From positions 248,001 to 312,000 of the forward strand of contig NZ_JANLNY010000028.1 in assembly GCF_025465995.1 (NCBI RefSeq): DNA of 64,000 bases. Reading direction: 5' to 3'. The notes below the pieces were generated by a model. It saw nothing but the letters and a program-made list of their open reading frames with translations, was not told where the DNA came from and made no database searches. Shown here in pieces: positions 17,145 through 26,125 of this stretch. Each line of letters starts with the position of its first letter. Positions within the stretch are counted from its first letter, which is position 1. The stretch comes from Pseudomonas sp. 5P_3.1_Bac2 (GTDB lineage: Bacteria > Pseudomonadota > Gammaproteobacteria > Pseudomonadales > Pseudomonadaceae). A program made the translations under genes and the position numbers.

Positions 17145-17158
17145 TGACGTCGGTCAAT
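17145..17158 (-). promoter_or_regulatory. Anr/Dnr (Fnr-type) box in the hemF-qor intergenic region
   Basis: TTGAC-GTCG-GTCAA is a perfect inverted repeat fitting the Anr consensus TTGA(T/C)-N4-(A/G)TCAA. Its centre is about 104 bases upstream of the hemF start. A site at about -40 relative to a transcription start would put that start near 17110 on the minus strand. The site could also act on the divergent qor. Confidence 0.72.
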
Positions 17159-17229
17159 CAAGGGGATTGCAACCGGGTAAACGCCAGCTCATGCTGGCCC
17201 ACCCCCTATTTAGAGCGGAGCACGTGAGC

Positions 17230-18207
17230 ATGGCCAAGCGTATTCAGTTCAGCCGCTACGGCGGCCCCGAGGTGCTCGAGTACCTCGACTTCCAACCTGC
17301 ACAGCCCGGCCCCCGGGAAGTACGGGTGAAGAACCAGGCCGTGGGCCTGAATTTTATCGATGTGTATTACCGCAGCGGCCTGTATCCCAGCCCGACGCTC
17401 CCTGCGCCTTTGGGCAGTGAAGGGGCGGGGATTGTCGAGGCGCTCGGCAGCGCGGTGAGCGAGTTCCAAGTCGGCGACCGGGTCGCCTATGCCACCGGCC
17501 CGCAAGGCAGCTACAGCGAACTGCATGTGTTGCCTGCGGATAACCTGGTCAAGCTGCCCGATAGCGTCAGCTTCGAGCAAGCCGCGGCGGTGATGCTCAA
17601 GGGCCTCACCGTGCAGTATCTGCTGCGTCAGTGCTACGAGCTCAAGGCCGGCGAAACCATACTGTTCCACGCCGCTGCCGGCGGTGTAGGTTCCCTCGCC
17701 TGCCAGTGGGCCAAGGCCCTAGGGGTCAAGCTGATCGGCACGGTCAGCAGCGCGGCCAAAGCCGAGCACGCCATCGCCAACGGCGCTTGGGCGACCATCG
17801 ATTACAGCCACGAGAATATCGCCCAGCGCGTGCTGGAGCTGACTGACGGCAAGAAGTGCCCGGTGGTGTATGACGGCGTTGGCCACGACACCTGGGAAGC
17901 CTCGCTGGACAGCGTGGCCAAGCGCGGCCTGCTGGTCAGCTTCGGGAATGCTTCGGGCGCAGTCACCGGGGTCAACTTAGGCATCCTCGCGCAAAAAGGC
18001 TCGCTGTTTGTCACCCGCCCCAACCTGGCCGGCTACGCCGACAGCCCTGAGCGGTTACGGGCCATGGCCGCCGAGCTGTTCGGCATGATCAGCAACGGCC
18101 AGTTGCAGGTAGATATCAGCAGCCAATATGCGCTCAAGGATGCCGGTATTGCCCAGCAAGCCCTGAGCAGCCGGCAAACCACCGGCTCGACCATTCTGCT
18201 GCCCTAA
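17230..18207 (+). CDS. qor: NADPH:quinone oxidoreductase (zeta-crystallin type)
   Basis: A 325-residue medium-chain dehydrogenase/reductase of the QOR group, lacking the zinc ligands of alcohol dehydrogenases. The N-terminal segment GGPEVLEYLDF and GLNFIDVYYRSGLYP are typical. The NADPH-binding motif is AAAGGVGSLACQWAKALG (about 150-167). It reduces quinones one electron at a time in the known family members. The ATG at 17230 gives MAKRIQFSRYGG, the family start, with GGAG upstream; the longer frame from 17167 overlaps the promoter region. Confidence 0.94.
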   Translation: MAKRIQFSRYGGPEVLEYLDFQPAQPGPREVRVKNQAVGLNFIDVYYRSGLYPSPTLPAPLGSEGAGIVEALGSAVSEFQVGDRVAYATGPQGSYSELHVLPADNLVKLPDSVSFEQAAAVMLKGLTVQYLLRQCYELKAGETILFHAAAGGVGSLACQWAKALGVKLIGTVSSAAKAEHAIANGAWATIDYSHENIAQRVLELTDGKKCPVVYDGVGHDTWEASLDSVAKRGLLVSFGNASGAVTGVNLGILAQKGSLFVTRPNLAGYADSPERLRAMAAELFGMISNGQLQVDISSQYALKDAGIAQQALSSRQTTGSTILLP

Positions 18208-18261
18208 GCGGCGCAGAGGCCCGGCCCCGCCGGCTATCCAGGCAGGATCAGCACAGGCGGG

Positions 18262-18819
18262 TCAGGAGGGGCGAATCACATCGCCGCTGATCAAGTCGCG
18301 AATCAGGCTGGGGTTCTTGCGCCCGCCCAAGGCGCCGCCCAAGACCCCATCCAGCTCGCCGCCAAAGTACTGCTCCACCCGTAAGCGCGTGCGCGCAGCA
18401 GGGCGTCCGGCCGGGTTGGCCGAAGTGGACACCAGTGGCCCGGTCTGCTCACACAACGCCTGCACTAAGGGGTGATCGCTGACGCGCAGGGCCACGCTGT
18501 TGTGCTCGCCGGTGATCCACGGCGGCAGGCGGTCCTGATGGGGCACCAACCACGTGTTGGGGCCAGGCCAACTGCCGGCCAGGCGCTCCTGCCAAACATC
18601 AGGCAGGTCCTCGAGGAGGAAGTCGAACTGCTCGATAGCCGCCGCCACCACAATCAGCCCTTTGTGCATGGGCCGCTGCTTCAGCTCCAGCAATTGCAGC
18701 ACCGCATCCTCGTCCCACGGGTCGCAGCCCAAGCCCCACACGGCTTCGGTCGGATACGCCAGCACACCGCCATGGCGTACGCACAGCGCCGCCTGTTGAA
18801 TCTGCCAATTGCTGGCCAT
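18262..18819 (-). CDS. tsaC: Threonylcarbamoyl-AMP synthase
   Basis: A 185-residue YrdC/Sua5-domain enzyme that makes threonylcarbamoyl-adenylate for the t6A37 modification of ANN-decoding tRNAs. Family features: VLAYPTEAVWGLGCDP near the N-terminus, the KQRP nucleotide site at about 46-50 (LELKQRPMHKG), WPGPNTWLVP, and STSANPAGRPAART. Single-domain length is normal for TsaC. It is the third gene of a likely lysM-dprA-tsaC run on this strand, 41 bases after dprA, and converges with qor. Confidence 0.95.
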   Translation of the reverse strand: MASNWQIQQAALCVRHGGVLAYPTEAVWGLGCDPWDEDAVLQLLELKQRPMHKGLIVVAAAIEQFDFLLEDLPDVWQERLAGSWPGPNTWLVPHQDRLPPWITGEHNSVALRVSDHPLVQALCEQTGPLVSTSANPAGRPAARTRLRVEQYFGGELDGVLGGALGGRKNPSLIRDLISGDVIRPS

Positions 18820-18860
18820 GGGTCAATCTCCGCTAAAACTTGCCCAACAGTGTATCCAAG

Positions 18861-19955
18861 CTAAGCCTTACGGCCCAGCCAACGGCCTCCCTCAGCCACC
18901 ACCAAGCCTTGCAACTCCAACTCGGTCAATTGCCCCAGCACTTCGGCTAACGGCCAACCACTGGCGGCGGCCAGTTCTTCACTGCTATGCGGCGCGGCAT
19001 ACAGCAAAGCGAGCAGGGGATGCTCGGGCGGTTTTGCCGACGTTGGCGCAGCAACCTGCTGCCAGCCGCGCAGGCCTTGCAGCACGTCCTCGACGCTTTC
19101 CACCAAAGTCGCTCCTTCACGGATCAGCTGATGACAACCCCGGGCCCCGGGATGGTGGATCGAGCCGGGGATGGCGTACACCTCGCGCCCCTGTTCGGCC
19201 GCCAGCTTGGCAGTGATCAACGAGCCGCTGGAGGTGCTGGCCTCAACCACCAACACGCCCAACGACAAACCACTGATGATGCGGTTGCGCCTGGGGAAAT
19301 TACTCGCCTGCGGAGGACAGTCCAGCGGCAATTCAGAGACCAGCGCGCCGCCTTCGGCGACGATGGCAGCGGCCAGACGTTTATGCCGCGCCGGGTAGAT
19401 GCATTCGAGCCCCGTACCGAGCACGGCGATGGTCTTACCCTGCACATCCAACGCCCCCTGATGGGCCGCCCCGTCGATGCCTAAAGCCAAGCCGCTGGTA
19501 ATCACAAAGCCGCCGCGCGCCAGGCTGCGGGCGAAACTCTGCGCCGTATCCAAACCAGGCCGCGACGCATGACGACTGCCGACCATGGCCAGTTGCGGCC
19601 GCTCTAATAAATCCACCGCGCCGTGGACAAACAACAACGGCGGCGCATCGCTGATCTCAGCCAACAGCGCCGGGTAGTGCGGGTCATCCCACATCAGCAG
19701 ATGCTGCTCGGTGTGTTCCAGCCAGGCCAAGCTGGCCGTCACTCGCTCGCGCACTGCCGGGCTGCGGCGGGCTTCGCTGGCCACAGCCGGCAAACCCAAA
19801 GCCTGCCAGGCACTGGCGGGTGCACTTAAGGTGGCGCTGGCGCTACCAAAGGCGCTGATCAATTTATGGAAGCGGCGGGGGCCGAGCTGGGGCAGGGCAT
19901 GCAGGCGCAAACGCGCTTGCACTTCGGCCGGGGACAAGCGGGGAGTAGGCGACAT
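18861..19955 (-). CDS. dprA: DNA processing protein, RecA loader for single-stranded DNA
   Basis: A 364-residue DprA/Smf protein that protects incoming single-stranded DNA and loads RecA during natural transformation. The extended Rossmann fold is seen from VGSRHASRPG through VITSGLALGIDGAAHQGAL and FPRRNRIISGLS; a C-terminal winged-helix segment (HSSEELAAASGWPLAEVLGQLTELELQGLV) follows. I prefer the ATG at 19955 because AAGGA lies 8 bases ahead of it; the ATG at 19964 would overlap that site. It follows the lysM gene after a terminator, and precedes tsaC. Confidence 0.94.
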   Translation of the reverse strand: MSPTPRLSPAEVQARLRLHALPQLGPRRFHKLISAFGSASATLSAPASAWQALGLPAVASEARRSPAVRERVTASLAWLEHTEQHLLMWDDPHYPALLAEISDAPPLLFVHGAVDLLERPQLAMVGSRHASRPGLDTAQSFARSLARGGFVITSGLALGIDGAAHQGALDVQGKTIAVLGTGLECIYPARHKRLAAAIVAEGGALVSELPLDCPPQASNFPRRNRIISGLSLGVLVVEASTSSGSLITAKLAAEQGREVYAIPGSIHHPGARGCHQLIREGATLVESVEDVLQGLRGWQQVAAPTSAKPPEHPLLALLYAAPHSSEELAAASGWPLAEVLGQLTELELQGLVVAEGGRWLGRKA

Positions 19956-20019
19956 ACTGATCATCCTTGATCGGTCGCGCCGCCTAAGCGGCTGGGTTGA
20001 AAGCGTGATACACAGGCAG

Positions 20020-20044
20020 AAAAAACCCCGCCGAAGCGGGGTTT
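20020..20044 (-). terminator. Intrinsic terminator after the LysM gene
   Basis: Read on the minus strand it is AAACCCCGC-TTCG-GCGGGGTTTTTT: a 6-8 bp GC-rich stem, a UUCG tetraloop and a T-tract, 7 bases after the lysM stop. It separates lysM from dprA, so dprA-tsaC must have a promoter of its own or rely on readthrough. Confidence 0.9.
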
Positions 20045-20050
20045 GCAGTG

Positions 20051-21076
20051 TTACGGGTTGCGCACTTTATCCAGCAACTCTAGTGAGCGTGTGGCGTTGA
20101 GCACCAGGGCATAACTGAGTTTGTCGTAAGCGCGGAACACCATCAGCAAGCCGGAACGCTCATCGGGAATCTTGACCATCTCGCCGGTCACCCGATCACG
20201 CACGGTCTCGCCAGTTTTGTAGATGGCCAGCACGTTGCCTTCGCTGACACCGTCGCGTTTACCCTTGTTGATAGTGACCACATCGAACTGACCCACCTGG
20301 GTCACGCCACGGGGCACGTCGAGGATCAAACCGTCGATTGGGCCGGCCGGCTCGCTGGGCATAAAGGTCGAATTGATGGCCCGCTCTTCGGTGGGGAACA
20401 GACGATCACCCAAGCGCACTTCCTGAGTCGAACGCGTCAGGTTGAGGGTGCCAACGCCGTTCTCTTCGGCGACGATCTCACCGGAGCCAATGTCGTCAGC
20501 GTTGATGCCGAGGAATTCATTGGTCACCGGATCTGTATAACGTTTGCCTTGGCGGAAGATGCCATAGCCCGGCGCCGCGTTAGCGAATTGGCCACGGGCA
20601 TAGACCCGATCCCCGGCGCCGCTGACAACGCGCTCGGCATTACCGGCCACGACATAGGGCGCGCTATCGAACTGGGCTTGGTCATCGACGATGCGGTTCA
20701 CCAGCAAGAAGCTGTTGATCGCTTCCAATGGAATCGGCGCAATGGCCTCAGCCATCGGCGTGCTGCGAATCTGTGGCGACAGCTTGATGGTGCCGCGGCT
20801 CTCGCCACGGTTCAGCATAATGCGTGGCTGACCATCAACATAAACCAGACTCAGCTGATCGCCAGGATAAATGAGATTAGGGTTTTGTACTTGAGGGTTG
20901 GCGTGCCAAATTTGTGGCCACTGCCAAGGTTTGCTGAGAAATTTCCCTGAGATATCCCATAAAGTATCGCCTTTGACCACTGTGTAGCGGTCCGGGTGAC
21001 CGTCCTTGAGTTGCACCCCAGCCCAAGCGAGGCTACTTGCAGCACAAAGCAGCAAGGCCAGTAGTGATTTCCTCAT
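20051..21076 (-). CDS. LysM-domain exported protein
   Basis: A 341-residue precursor with signal peptide MRKSLLALLLCAASSLAWA and one LysM peptidoglycan-binding domain at about 28-80 (YTVVKGDTLWDISGKFL ... NPNLIYPGDQLSLVY). The rest is a long region of beta-rich sequence without a recognised enzyme motif. It matches the gene that sits between def and dprA in other Pseudomonas. It probably has a cell-wall-associated or periplasmic role; its exact function is unknown. The ATG at 21076 has AAAGGGA upstream; the frame extends to 21106 but would add residues before the signal peptide. It is divergent from def. Confidence 0.9.
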   Translation of the reverse strand: MRKSLLALLLCAASSLAWAGVQLKDGHPDRYTVVKGDTLWDISGKFLSKPWQWPQIWHANPQVQNPNLIYPGDQLSLVYVDGQPRIMLNRGESRGTIKLSPQIRSTPMAEAIAPIPLEAINSFLLVNRIVDDQAQFDSAPYVVAGNAERVVSGAGDRVYARGQFANAAPGYGIFRQGKRYTDPVTNEFLGINADDIGSGEIVAEENGVGTLNLTRSTQEVRLGDRLFPTEERAINSTFMPSEPAGPIDGLILDVPRGVTQVGQFDVVTINKGKRDGVSEGNVLAIYKTGETVRDRVTGEMVKIPDERSGLLMVFRAYDKLSYALVLNATRSLELLDKVRNP

Positions 21077-21228
21077 GCGGTGAATCCCTTTATTATATGT
21101 CTTCACGTGTAGCGCCCTAGCGCCGCGTTGAAACCCAGTAATACTGCGGCGTGAAGCCGTTTTTCGATGCTGCTCATCATCTTAGCAGCGCATTTTGACT
21201 TTATTCCACAAGTGCATCACAAACCCAT

Positions 21229-21735
21229 ATGGCGATTCTGAATATCCTCGAATTTCCCGATCCGCGCCTGCGCACCATCGCCAAGCCGGTGGACGTGGTC
21301 GATGACGCTTTGCGCCAGTTGATCGACGACATGTTTGAAACCATGTACGACGCTCCTGGTATCGGCCTGGCCGCCACCCAAGTCAACGTGCACAAGCGCG
21401 TGGTGGTGATGGATCTGTCCGAAGACAAAACCGAACCACGGGTGTTTATTAATCCCGAGTTCGAGTCCCTCACCGACGAGATGGATCAGTACCAAGAAGG
21501 CTGTCTGTCGGTGCCGGGTTTCTATGAAAACGTCGACCGTCCGCAGAAGGTCAAAATCAAGGCGCTGGACCGCGATGGCCAGCCCTACGAGATCATCGCC
21601 GAAGGCCTGCTGGCGGTGTGCATTCAACACGAATGCGACCACCTCAACGGCAAGCTGTTTGTTGATTATCTGTCCACGCTCAAACGCGATCGGATCAAGA
21701 AGAAACTGGAAAAGCAGCACCGCCAGAACGCTTGA
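21229..21735 (+). CDS. def: Peptide deformylase
   Basis: A 168-residue metalloenzyme that removes the N-formyl group from new proteins. All three catalytic motifs are present: GIGLAATQ (44-51), EGCLSVP (90-96, with the metal-ligand Cys92) and HECDH (134-138, two His ligands and the catalytic Glu). No strong Shine-Dalgarno sequence is visible before the ATG. It is the first gene of a def-fmt-rsmB-trkA run, with a terminator-like hairpin before fmt. Confidence 0.98.
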   Translation: MAILNILEFPDPRLRTIAKPVDVVDDALRQLIDDMFETMYDAPGIGLAATQVNVHKRVVVMDLSEDKTEPRVFINPEFESLTDEMDQYQEGCLSVPGFYENVDRPQKVKIKALDRDGQPYEIIAEGLLAVCIQHECDHLNGKLFVDYLSTLKRDRIKKKLEKQHRQNA

Positions 21736-21747
21736 TACCGCTTAAGC

Positions 21748-21779
21748 AAAGGCTTGCCCCGGCAAGCCTTTTTCTTTTT
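21748..21779 (+). terminator. Terminator between def and fmt
   Basis: An AAAGGCTTGCC/GGCAAGCCTTT stem with a very short loop, followed by TTTCTTTTT. It lies 12 bases after the def stop and 15 bases before the fmt start. It probably reduces but does not abolish def-fmt cotranscription. Confidence 0.8.
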
Positions 21780-21793
21780 AAGAGACGCCCTTC

Positions 21794-22750
21794 ATGACCG
21801 AGCCACTGCGCATTGTCTTTGCCGGCACCCCCGAGTTTGCCGCCGCACACCTCAAGGCCCTGCTGAGCACGCAGCACCAGATCATCGCCGTGTACAGCCA
21901 GCCGGATCGCCCGGCTGGCCGTGGCCAGAAGCTCACCCCGAGCCCGGTCAAGCAACTGGCCGTGAGCCACGACATCCCGGTGTATCAGCCGCAAACCCTG
22001 CGCGACCCCGCCGCCCAAGCCGAGCTGGCAGCACTTAAGCCGGACTTGCTGGTGGTGGTGGCCTACGGTCTGATCCTGCCGCAAGTGGTGCTCGACACCC
22101 CGCGCTTGGGCTGCATCAACAGTCACGCTTCGCTGCTGCCTCGCTGGCGCGGCGCGGCGCCGATTCAGCGCGCCATCGAAGCCGGCGACAACGAGTCAGG
22201 CGTCACCGTGATGCAGATGGAAGCCGGCCTGGATACCGGCCCGATGCTGTTGAAAGTGACCACGCCAATCAGCGCTGACGATACCGGTGGCAGCCTGCAT
22301 GACCGCCTCGCCAGCCTTGGCCCGCAAGCGGTGATCGAAGCCATCGCCGGTTTAGCCGCCGGCAACCTGAAGGGCGAAGTGCAGGACGACAGCCTGGCCA
22401 CCTATGCGCACAAGCTCAATAAAGACGAAGCGCGACTGGACTGGAGCCGCCCAGCCGAGGAGCTGGAACCTTTGGTGCGCGCCTTTAACCCCTGGCCGAT
22501 CTGCCACAGCACCCTGCACGGCGAAGCCTTAAAAGTGCATGCCGCACAGCTGGCGCCGCAGCTTAATGCCCAAGGCGCAGCCCCGGGCACCGTAGTGGCT
22601 GTGGATAAAAGCGGCTTGGCAGTGGCCTGCGGCCAGGGCGTGCTGCGCCTGACCCGCTTGCAGTTGCCCGGTGGCAAAGCGCTGAACTTCAGCGACCTGT
22701 TTAACAGCCGCCGCGAGCAGTTCACCGTCGGCTCGGTGCTCGGCGCATGA
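21794..22750 (+). CDS. fmt: Methionyl-tRNA formyltransferase
   Basis: A 318-residue enzyme that formylates initiator Met-tRNA using 10-formyl-tetrahydrofolate. The catalytic core shows GTPEFAAAHL near the N-terminus, the active-site NSHASLLPRWRGAAPI (Asn and His), and MEAGLDTGPM with the catalytic Asp. A C-terminal OB-fold tRNA-binding domain runs from about residue 210. It works in opposition to def next door. The stop overlaps the rsmB start (ATGA), so the two are translationally coupled. An exact DnaA box lies at 22600-22608. Confidence 0.98.
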   Translation: MTEPLRIVFAGTPEFAAAHLKALLSTQHQIIAVYSQPDRPAGRGQKLTPSPVKQLAVSHDIPVYQPQTLRDPAAQAELAALKPDLLVVVAYGLILPQVVLDTPRLGCINSHASLLPRWRGAAPIQRAIEAGDNESGVTVMQMEAGLDTGPMLLKVTTPISADDTGGSLHDRLASLGPQAVIEAIAGLAAGNLKGEVQDDSLATYAHKLNKDEARLDWSRPAEELEPLVRAFNPWPICHSTLHGEALKVHAAQLAPQLNAQGAAPGTVVAVDKSGLAVACGQGVLRLTRLQLPGGKALNFSDLFNSRREQFTVGSVLGA

Positions 22751-24060
22751 ACCCACGTGTCGCAGCGGCCCGCGCTTTGGCCGTGGTGCTCAATGGTAAA
22801 GCCTCGCTCGGCAGCAGCCTGCCGCCGCTGCTGGATAAAGTCGAGCCACGGGATCGCGGCCTGACCCAGGACCTGGCCTTTGGCACCGCACGCTGGCAGC
22901 CACGCCTGGCTTTGATCGCAGAGAAACTCCTACAAAAGCCGTTTAAGGCCGCCGACCGTGACGTCGAAGCGCTGCTGCTGATCGGCCTGTATCAACTGTT
23001 CCACACCCGCATTCCGGCCCATGCCGCCATCGGCGAAACCGTGGCCTGTGTGGATAAATTAAAGAAGCCGTCGCTCAAAGGTTTACTCAACGCCGTGCTG
23101 CGCAATGCCCAGCGCGATGGAGAGGAAATTATCCACAGCCTGGACCGCGACCCGGTGCTGCACACGGCCCATCCGCGCTGGCTGCAAAAGGCCCTCAAGG
23201 CGCAGTGGCCCGAGCATTGGCAAGCCATCTGCGCCGCGAATAACGCCCATCCGCCGTTGATACTGCGGGTCAACCAGCGCCACAACAGCCGTGATGATTA
23301 CCTGGCCGAGCTGCGCCACGTCGGCTTTGAGGCCGAGCCATGCACCTTCAGCGGCGATGGCATCCGTTTGCTGCAAGCCTGTGACGTGACCACCTTGCCG
23401 GGCTTCGCCGAAGGGCGGCTCAGCGTCCAGGACGAGGCCGCGCAACTGGCTGCCGGCTTGTTGGAGCTGGCGCCAGGACAACGGGTGTTGGACGCATGCT
23501 GCGCGCCGGGGGGCAAAACCTGCCATATCCTCGAAAGCCAACCGAGCTTAAGCGAAGTCATCGGCCTGGATCTGGAAGCCAAGCGCCTGATGCGTGTGCA
23601 GGACAACCTCGACCGCCTGCAACTCAAGGCCAAGCTGATCGCCGCCGATGGCCGCGCTGTGGATAACTGGTGGGACGGCCAGCCCTTCGCACGCATCCTG
23701 CTCGACGCGCCGTGCTCGGCCACCGGGGTGATTCGTCGCCATCCGGATATCAAACTGACGCGCCAGCCGCAAGACATCCCAGCGCTGGCACAGCTACAGG
23801 GTGAGCTGCTCGACGCGCTGTGGCCAACCCTAGAAGTGGGCGGCATTCTCGTTTATGCCACCTGCTCGGTGATGCCCGCAGAAAACAGCGATAACATCGC
23901 AGCCTTCCTCGCCCGCACCCCAGGTGCGCGCGAACTGGCGATTAGCGGCACCTTCGGCATCGACAGCGCCCATGGGCGCCAGCTTTTGCCACAAGTAGAC
24001 GGCCACGATGGCTTCTACTATGCCAAGCTGATGAAAATTGCGGCCACTCCTCGGGGCTAA
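22747..24060 (+). CDS. rsmB: 16S rRNA m5C967 methyltransferase
   Basis: A 437-residue SAM-dependent RNA methyltransferase (RsmB/Sun). An N-terminal NusB-like RNA-binding domain (about 1-140) precedes the Rossmann catalytic domain. SAM motif I is CCAPGGKTCHIL; motif IV is DAPCSATGV and motif VI YATCSVMPAEN, giving the two cysteines of the m5C mechanism. It overlaps fmt by 4 bases. Three exact DnaA boxes lie within it (23049, 23129, 23658). Confidence 0.97.
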   Translation: MNPRVAAARALAVVLNGKASLGSSLPPLLDKVEPRDRGLTQDLAFGTARWQPRLALIAEKLLQKPFKAADRDVEALLLIGLYQLFHTRIPAHAAIGETVACVDKLKKPSLKGLLNAVLRNAQRDGEEIIHSLDRDPVLHTAHPRWLQKALKAQWPEHWQAICAANNAHPPLILRVNQRHNSRDDYLAELRHVGFEAEPCTFSGDGIRLLQACDVTTLPGFAEGRLSVQDEAAQLAAGLLELAPGQRVLDACCAPGGKTCHILESQPSLSEVIGLDLEAKRLMRVQDNLDRLQLKAKLIAADGRAVDNWWDGQPFARILLDAPCSATGVIRRHPDIKLTRQPQDIPALAQLQGELLDALWPTLEVGGILVYATCSVMPAENSDNIAAFLARTPGARELAISGTFGIDSAHGRQLLPQVDGHDGFYYAKLMKIAATPRG

Positions 24061-24072
24061 GGATCAGACAGG

Positions 24073-25446
24073 ATGAAGATCATTATTCTCGGTGCCGGCC
24101 AAGTCGGCGGCACCTTGGCGGAACACCTGGCCAGTGAGGCCAACGACATCACGGTGGTGGACACCGACGCCGATCGCTTGCGCGACTTGGGTGACCGCCT
24201 CGATATCCGCACCGTACAAGGCCGCGCCTCGTTCCCCACAGTGCTGCGCCAGGCCGGTGCGGACGACGCCGACATGCTGGTGGCCGTCACCAACAGCGAC
24301 GAAGTGAACATGGTCGCCTGCCAGGTGGCCTACACCTTGTTTCGCACCCCCACCAAGATCGCCCGGGTGCGTGAAGCGGCCTACCTGACCCGCAGCGGCT
24401 TGTTCGATAACGAAGCGATTCCGGTGGACGTGCTGATCAGCCCCGAGCAGGTGGTGACCAACTACATCAAGCGTCTGATCGAATACCCCGGCGCCTTGCA
24501 GGTGATCGACTTCAGCGAAGGCAAAGCCCAGCTGGTTGCGGTGCGTGCCTATTACGGCGGCCCGCTGGTGGGTCAGCAACTGCGTCAACTGCGCGAGCAC
24601 ATGCCCAATGTGGACACCCGCGTCGCAGCGATTTTCCGCCGTAACCGGGCGATCATGCCGCAGGGCGACACCATTATCGAAGCCGATGACGAAGTGTTCT
24701 TTATCGCCGCCAAAGCTCACATCCGCGCGGTGATGAGTGAGATGCGGCGCATGGAAGACAGCTACAAAAAGGTCGTCATCGCCGGCGGCGGGCATATCGG
24801 CGAGCGCCTGGCCGAGGCCATCGAAAGCCGCTACCAAGTGAAAATCATCGAGATGAGCCCGGCGCGTTGCCGCTACCTCTCAGAAACCCTCGACAGCACC
24901 ATCGTCTTGCAGGGCAGCGCCAGCGACCGCGATTTGCTGGTGGAAGAGAACATCAGCGACGCCGACCTGTTCCTCGCCCTGACCAACGACGACGAGGCCA
25001 ACATCATGTCCTCGCTGCTGGCCAAGCGTTTGGGCGCGCGCAAGGTGATGACCCTGATCAATAACCCGGCCTATGTGGATCTGGTCCAGGGCGGCGAGAT
25101 CGATATCGCCATCAGTCCGCAGCTGGCCACCATCGGCACCTTGCTCGCCCACGTACGCCGTGGCGATATCGAGAGCGTGCACTCGCTGCGCCGCGGTGCG
25201 GCTGAGGCCATCGAGGCGGTGGCCCATGGCGACGCCAAATCGAGCAAGGTGGTGGGCCGTGCCATCGAAGACATCAGCCTGCCGCCAGGCACCACCATCG
25301 GTGCGATTATCCGCAACGATGAAGTGCTGATCGCCCACGATGACACCGTGATCGAAAGTGGCGACCACGTGATCCTGTTCCTTGTCGATAAAAAATACAT
25401 CCGCGACGCCGAGCGCCTGTTCCAGGTCGGCTTGTCATTCTTCTGA
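24073..25446 (+). CDS. trkA: Trk potassium uptake system, NAD-binding regulatory subunit
   Basis: A 457-residue cytoplasmic peripheral protein that binds NAD(H) and gates the TrkH/TrkG potassium channel. It has two RCK repeats, each with a Rossmann nucleotide-binding half: IILGAGQVGGTLAEHLA at about 4-20 and VVIAGGGHIGERLAEAIE at about 235-252. Each is followed by a TrkA-C domain (about 145-220 and 370-455). It starts 12 bases after rsmB with a GGATCAG-type ribosome site, the usual arrangement in pseudomonads. Confidence 0.97.
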   Translation: MKIIILGAGQVGGTLAEHLASEANDITVVDTDADRLRDLGDRLDIRTVQGRASFPTVLRQAGADDADMLVAVTNSDEVNMVACQVAYTLFRTPTKIARVREAAYLTRSGLFDNEAIPVDVLISPEQVVTNYIKRLIEYPGALQVIDFSEGKAQLVAVRAYYGGPLVGQQLRQLREHMPNVDTRVAAIFRRNRAIMPQGDTIIEADDEVFFIAAKAHIRAVMSEMRRMEDSYKKVVIAGGGHIGERLAEAIESRYQVKIIEMSPARCRYLSETLDSTIVLQGSASDRDLLVEENISDADLFLALTNDDEANIMSSLLAKRLGARKVMTLINNPAYVDLVQGGEIDIAISPQLATIGTLLAHVRRGDIESVHSLRRGAAEAIEAVAHGDAKSSKVVGRAIEDISLPPGTTIGAIIRNDEVLIAHDDTVIESGDHVILFLVDKKYIRDAERLFQVGLSFF

Positions 25447-25453
25447 GGCAGCC

Positions 25454-25780
25454 ATGAGCACCCAAGCACTGGAAAACATGCTGGCCAAGGGTATGGACAA
25501 CGCCTTGCTGCGCTTCGGCCTCGGCAAGGGCTATTTGGACAACAGCCAGTGGGCCCAAGCTGCCGAGCATTTGCAGCGCTGCGTGGCGTTTGATCCTAAC
25601 TACAGCGCAGCCTGGAAGCTGTTGGGCCAGGCGCTGCACAAACAAGCTTTAGTCGAGCAGGCACGCCAAGCCTGGCAGCAAGGCATACAAGCCGCGCAGC
25701 AAAAGGGCGATAAGCAAGCTGAAAAGGAAATGACGGTGTTTCTCAAGCGCCTGGATAAAGCCGCTCAGCAGCCGGGTTAA
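25454..25780 (+). CDS. Small TPR-repeat protein
   Basis: A 108-residue all-helical protein with two to three tetratricopeptide-like helix pairs (LRFGLGKGYLDNSQWAQAAEH, FDPNYSAAWKLLGQALHK, VEQARQAWQQGIQAAQ). Such repeats mediate protein-protein contacts; no partner is evident. It begins 7 bases after the trkA stop with GAGGCA as ribosome site, so it is probably cotranscribed with trkA. The start at 25454 is preferred over the longer frame that overlaps trkA. Its stop overlaps the convergent PilZ gene by 4 bases. Confidence 0.88.
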   Translation: MSTQALENMLAKGMDNALLRFGLGKGYLDNSQWAQAAEHLQRCVAFDPNYSAAWKLLGQALHKQALVEQARQAWQQGIQAAQQKGDKQAEKEMTVFLKRLDKAAQQPG

Positions 25781-26043
25781 CTGGTCACGAAACGCAGGCC
25801 CACCCCCATGGGCTCGACGCGGATCACTTCCATGGTCAGCACCGGCGCTTCTACGGGCAGGCCTTGCACCTGCCCTTGTACGCGCTCACCAATGCGCAGT
25901 TCACCCTGGGTTTGATCGATCAGAACAAACACGCCGCCTTCAGAAACATCGCGGGTGGTGACCATCAGTTCACCATGAATAGGATGCTCGATGCGCAAGC
26001 GCATCTTCAGGGTGGTGCGCACACTACCGCGATGATTGTCCAT
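25777..26043 (-). CDS. PilZ-domain protein
   Basis: An 88-residue single-domain protein. The c-di-GMP-binding signature is present: an RxxxR motif at residues 5-9 (RGSVR) and a DxSxxG motif (DVSEGG) about 25 residues later, on a short beta-barrel. It probably acts as a c-di-GMP effector that binds a partner protein. It lies between the TPR gene and lpxL, in the same direction as lpxL but 82 bases after it. Confidence 0.9.
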   Translation of the reverse strand: MDNHRGSVRTTLKMRLRIEHPIHGELMVTTRDVSEGGVFVLIDQTQGELRIGERVQGQVQGLPVEAPVLTMEVIRVEPMGVGLRFVTS

Positions 26044-26125
26044 GGCCAGTCCGGCTAGATCAGGTGGCTCAGCCTAGACGACAGCGGGTAGCACCTGCAA
26101 CCCGCCACCAAGGTGTGACAGCGCG

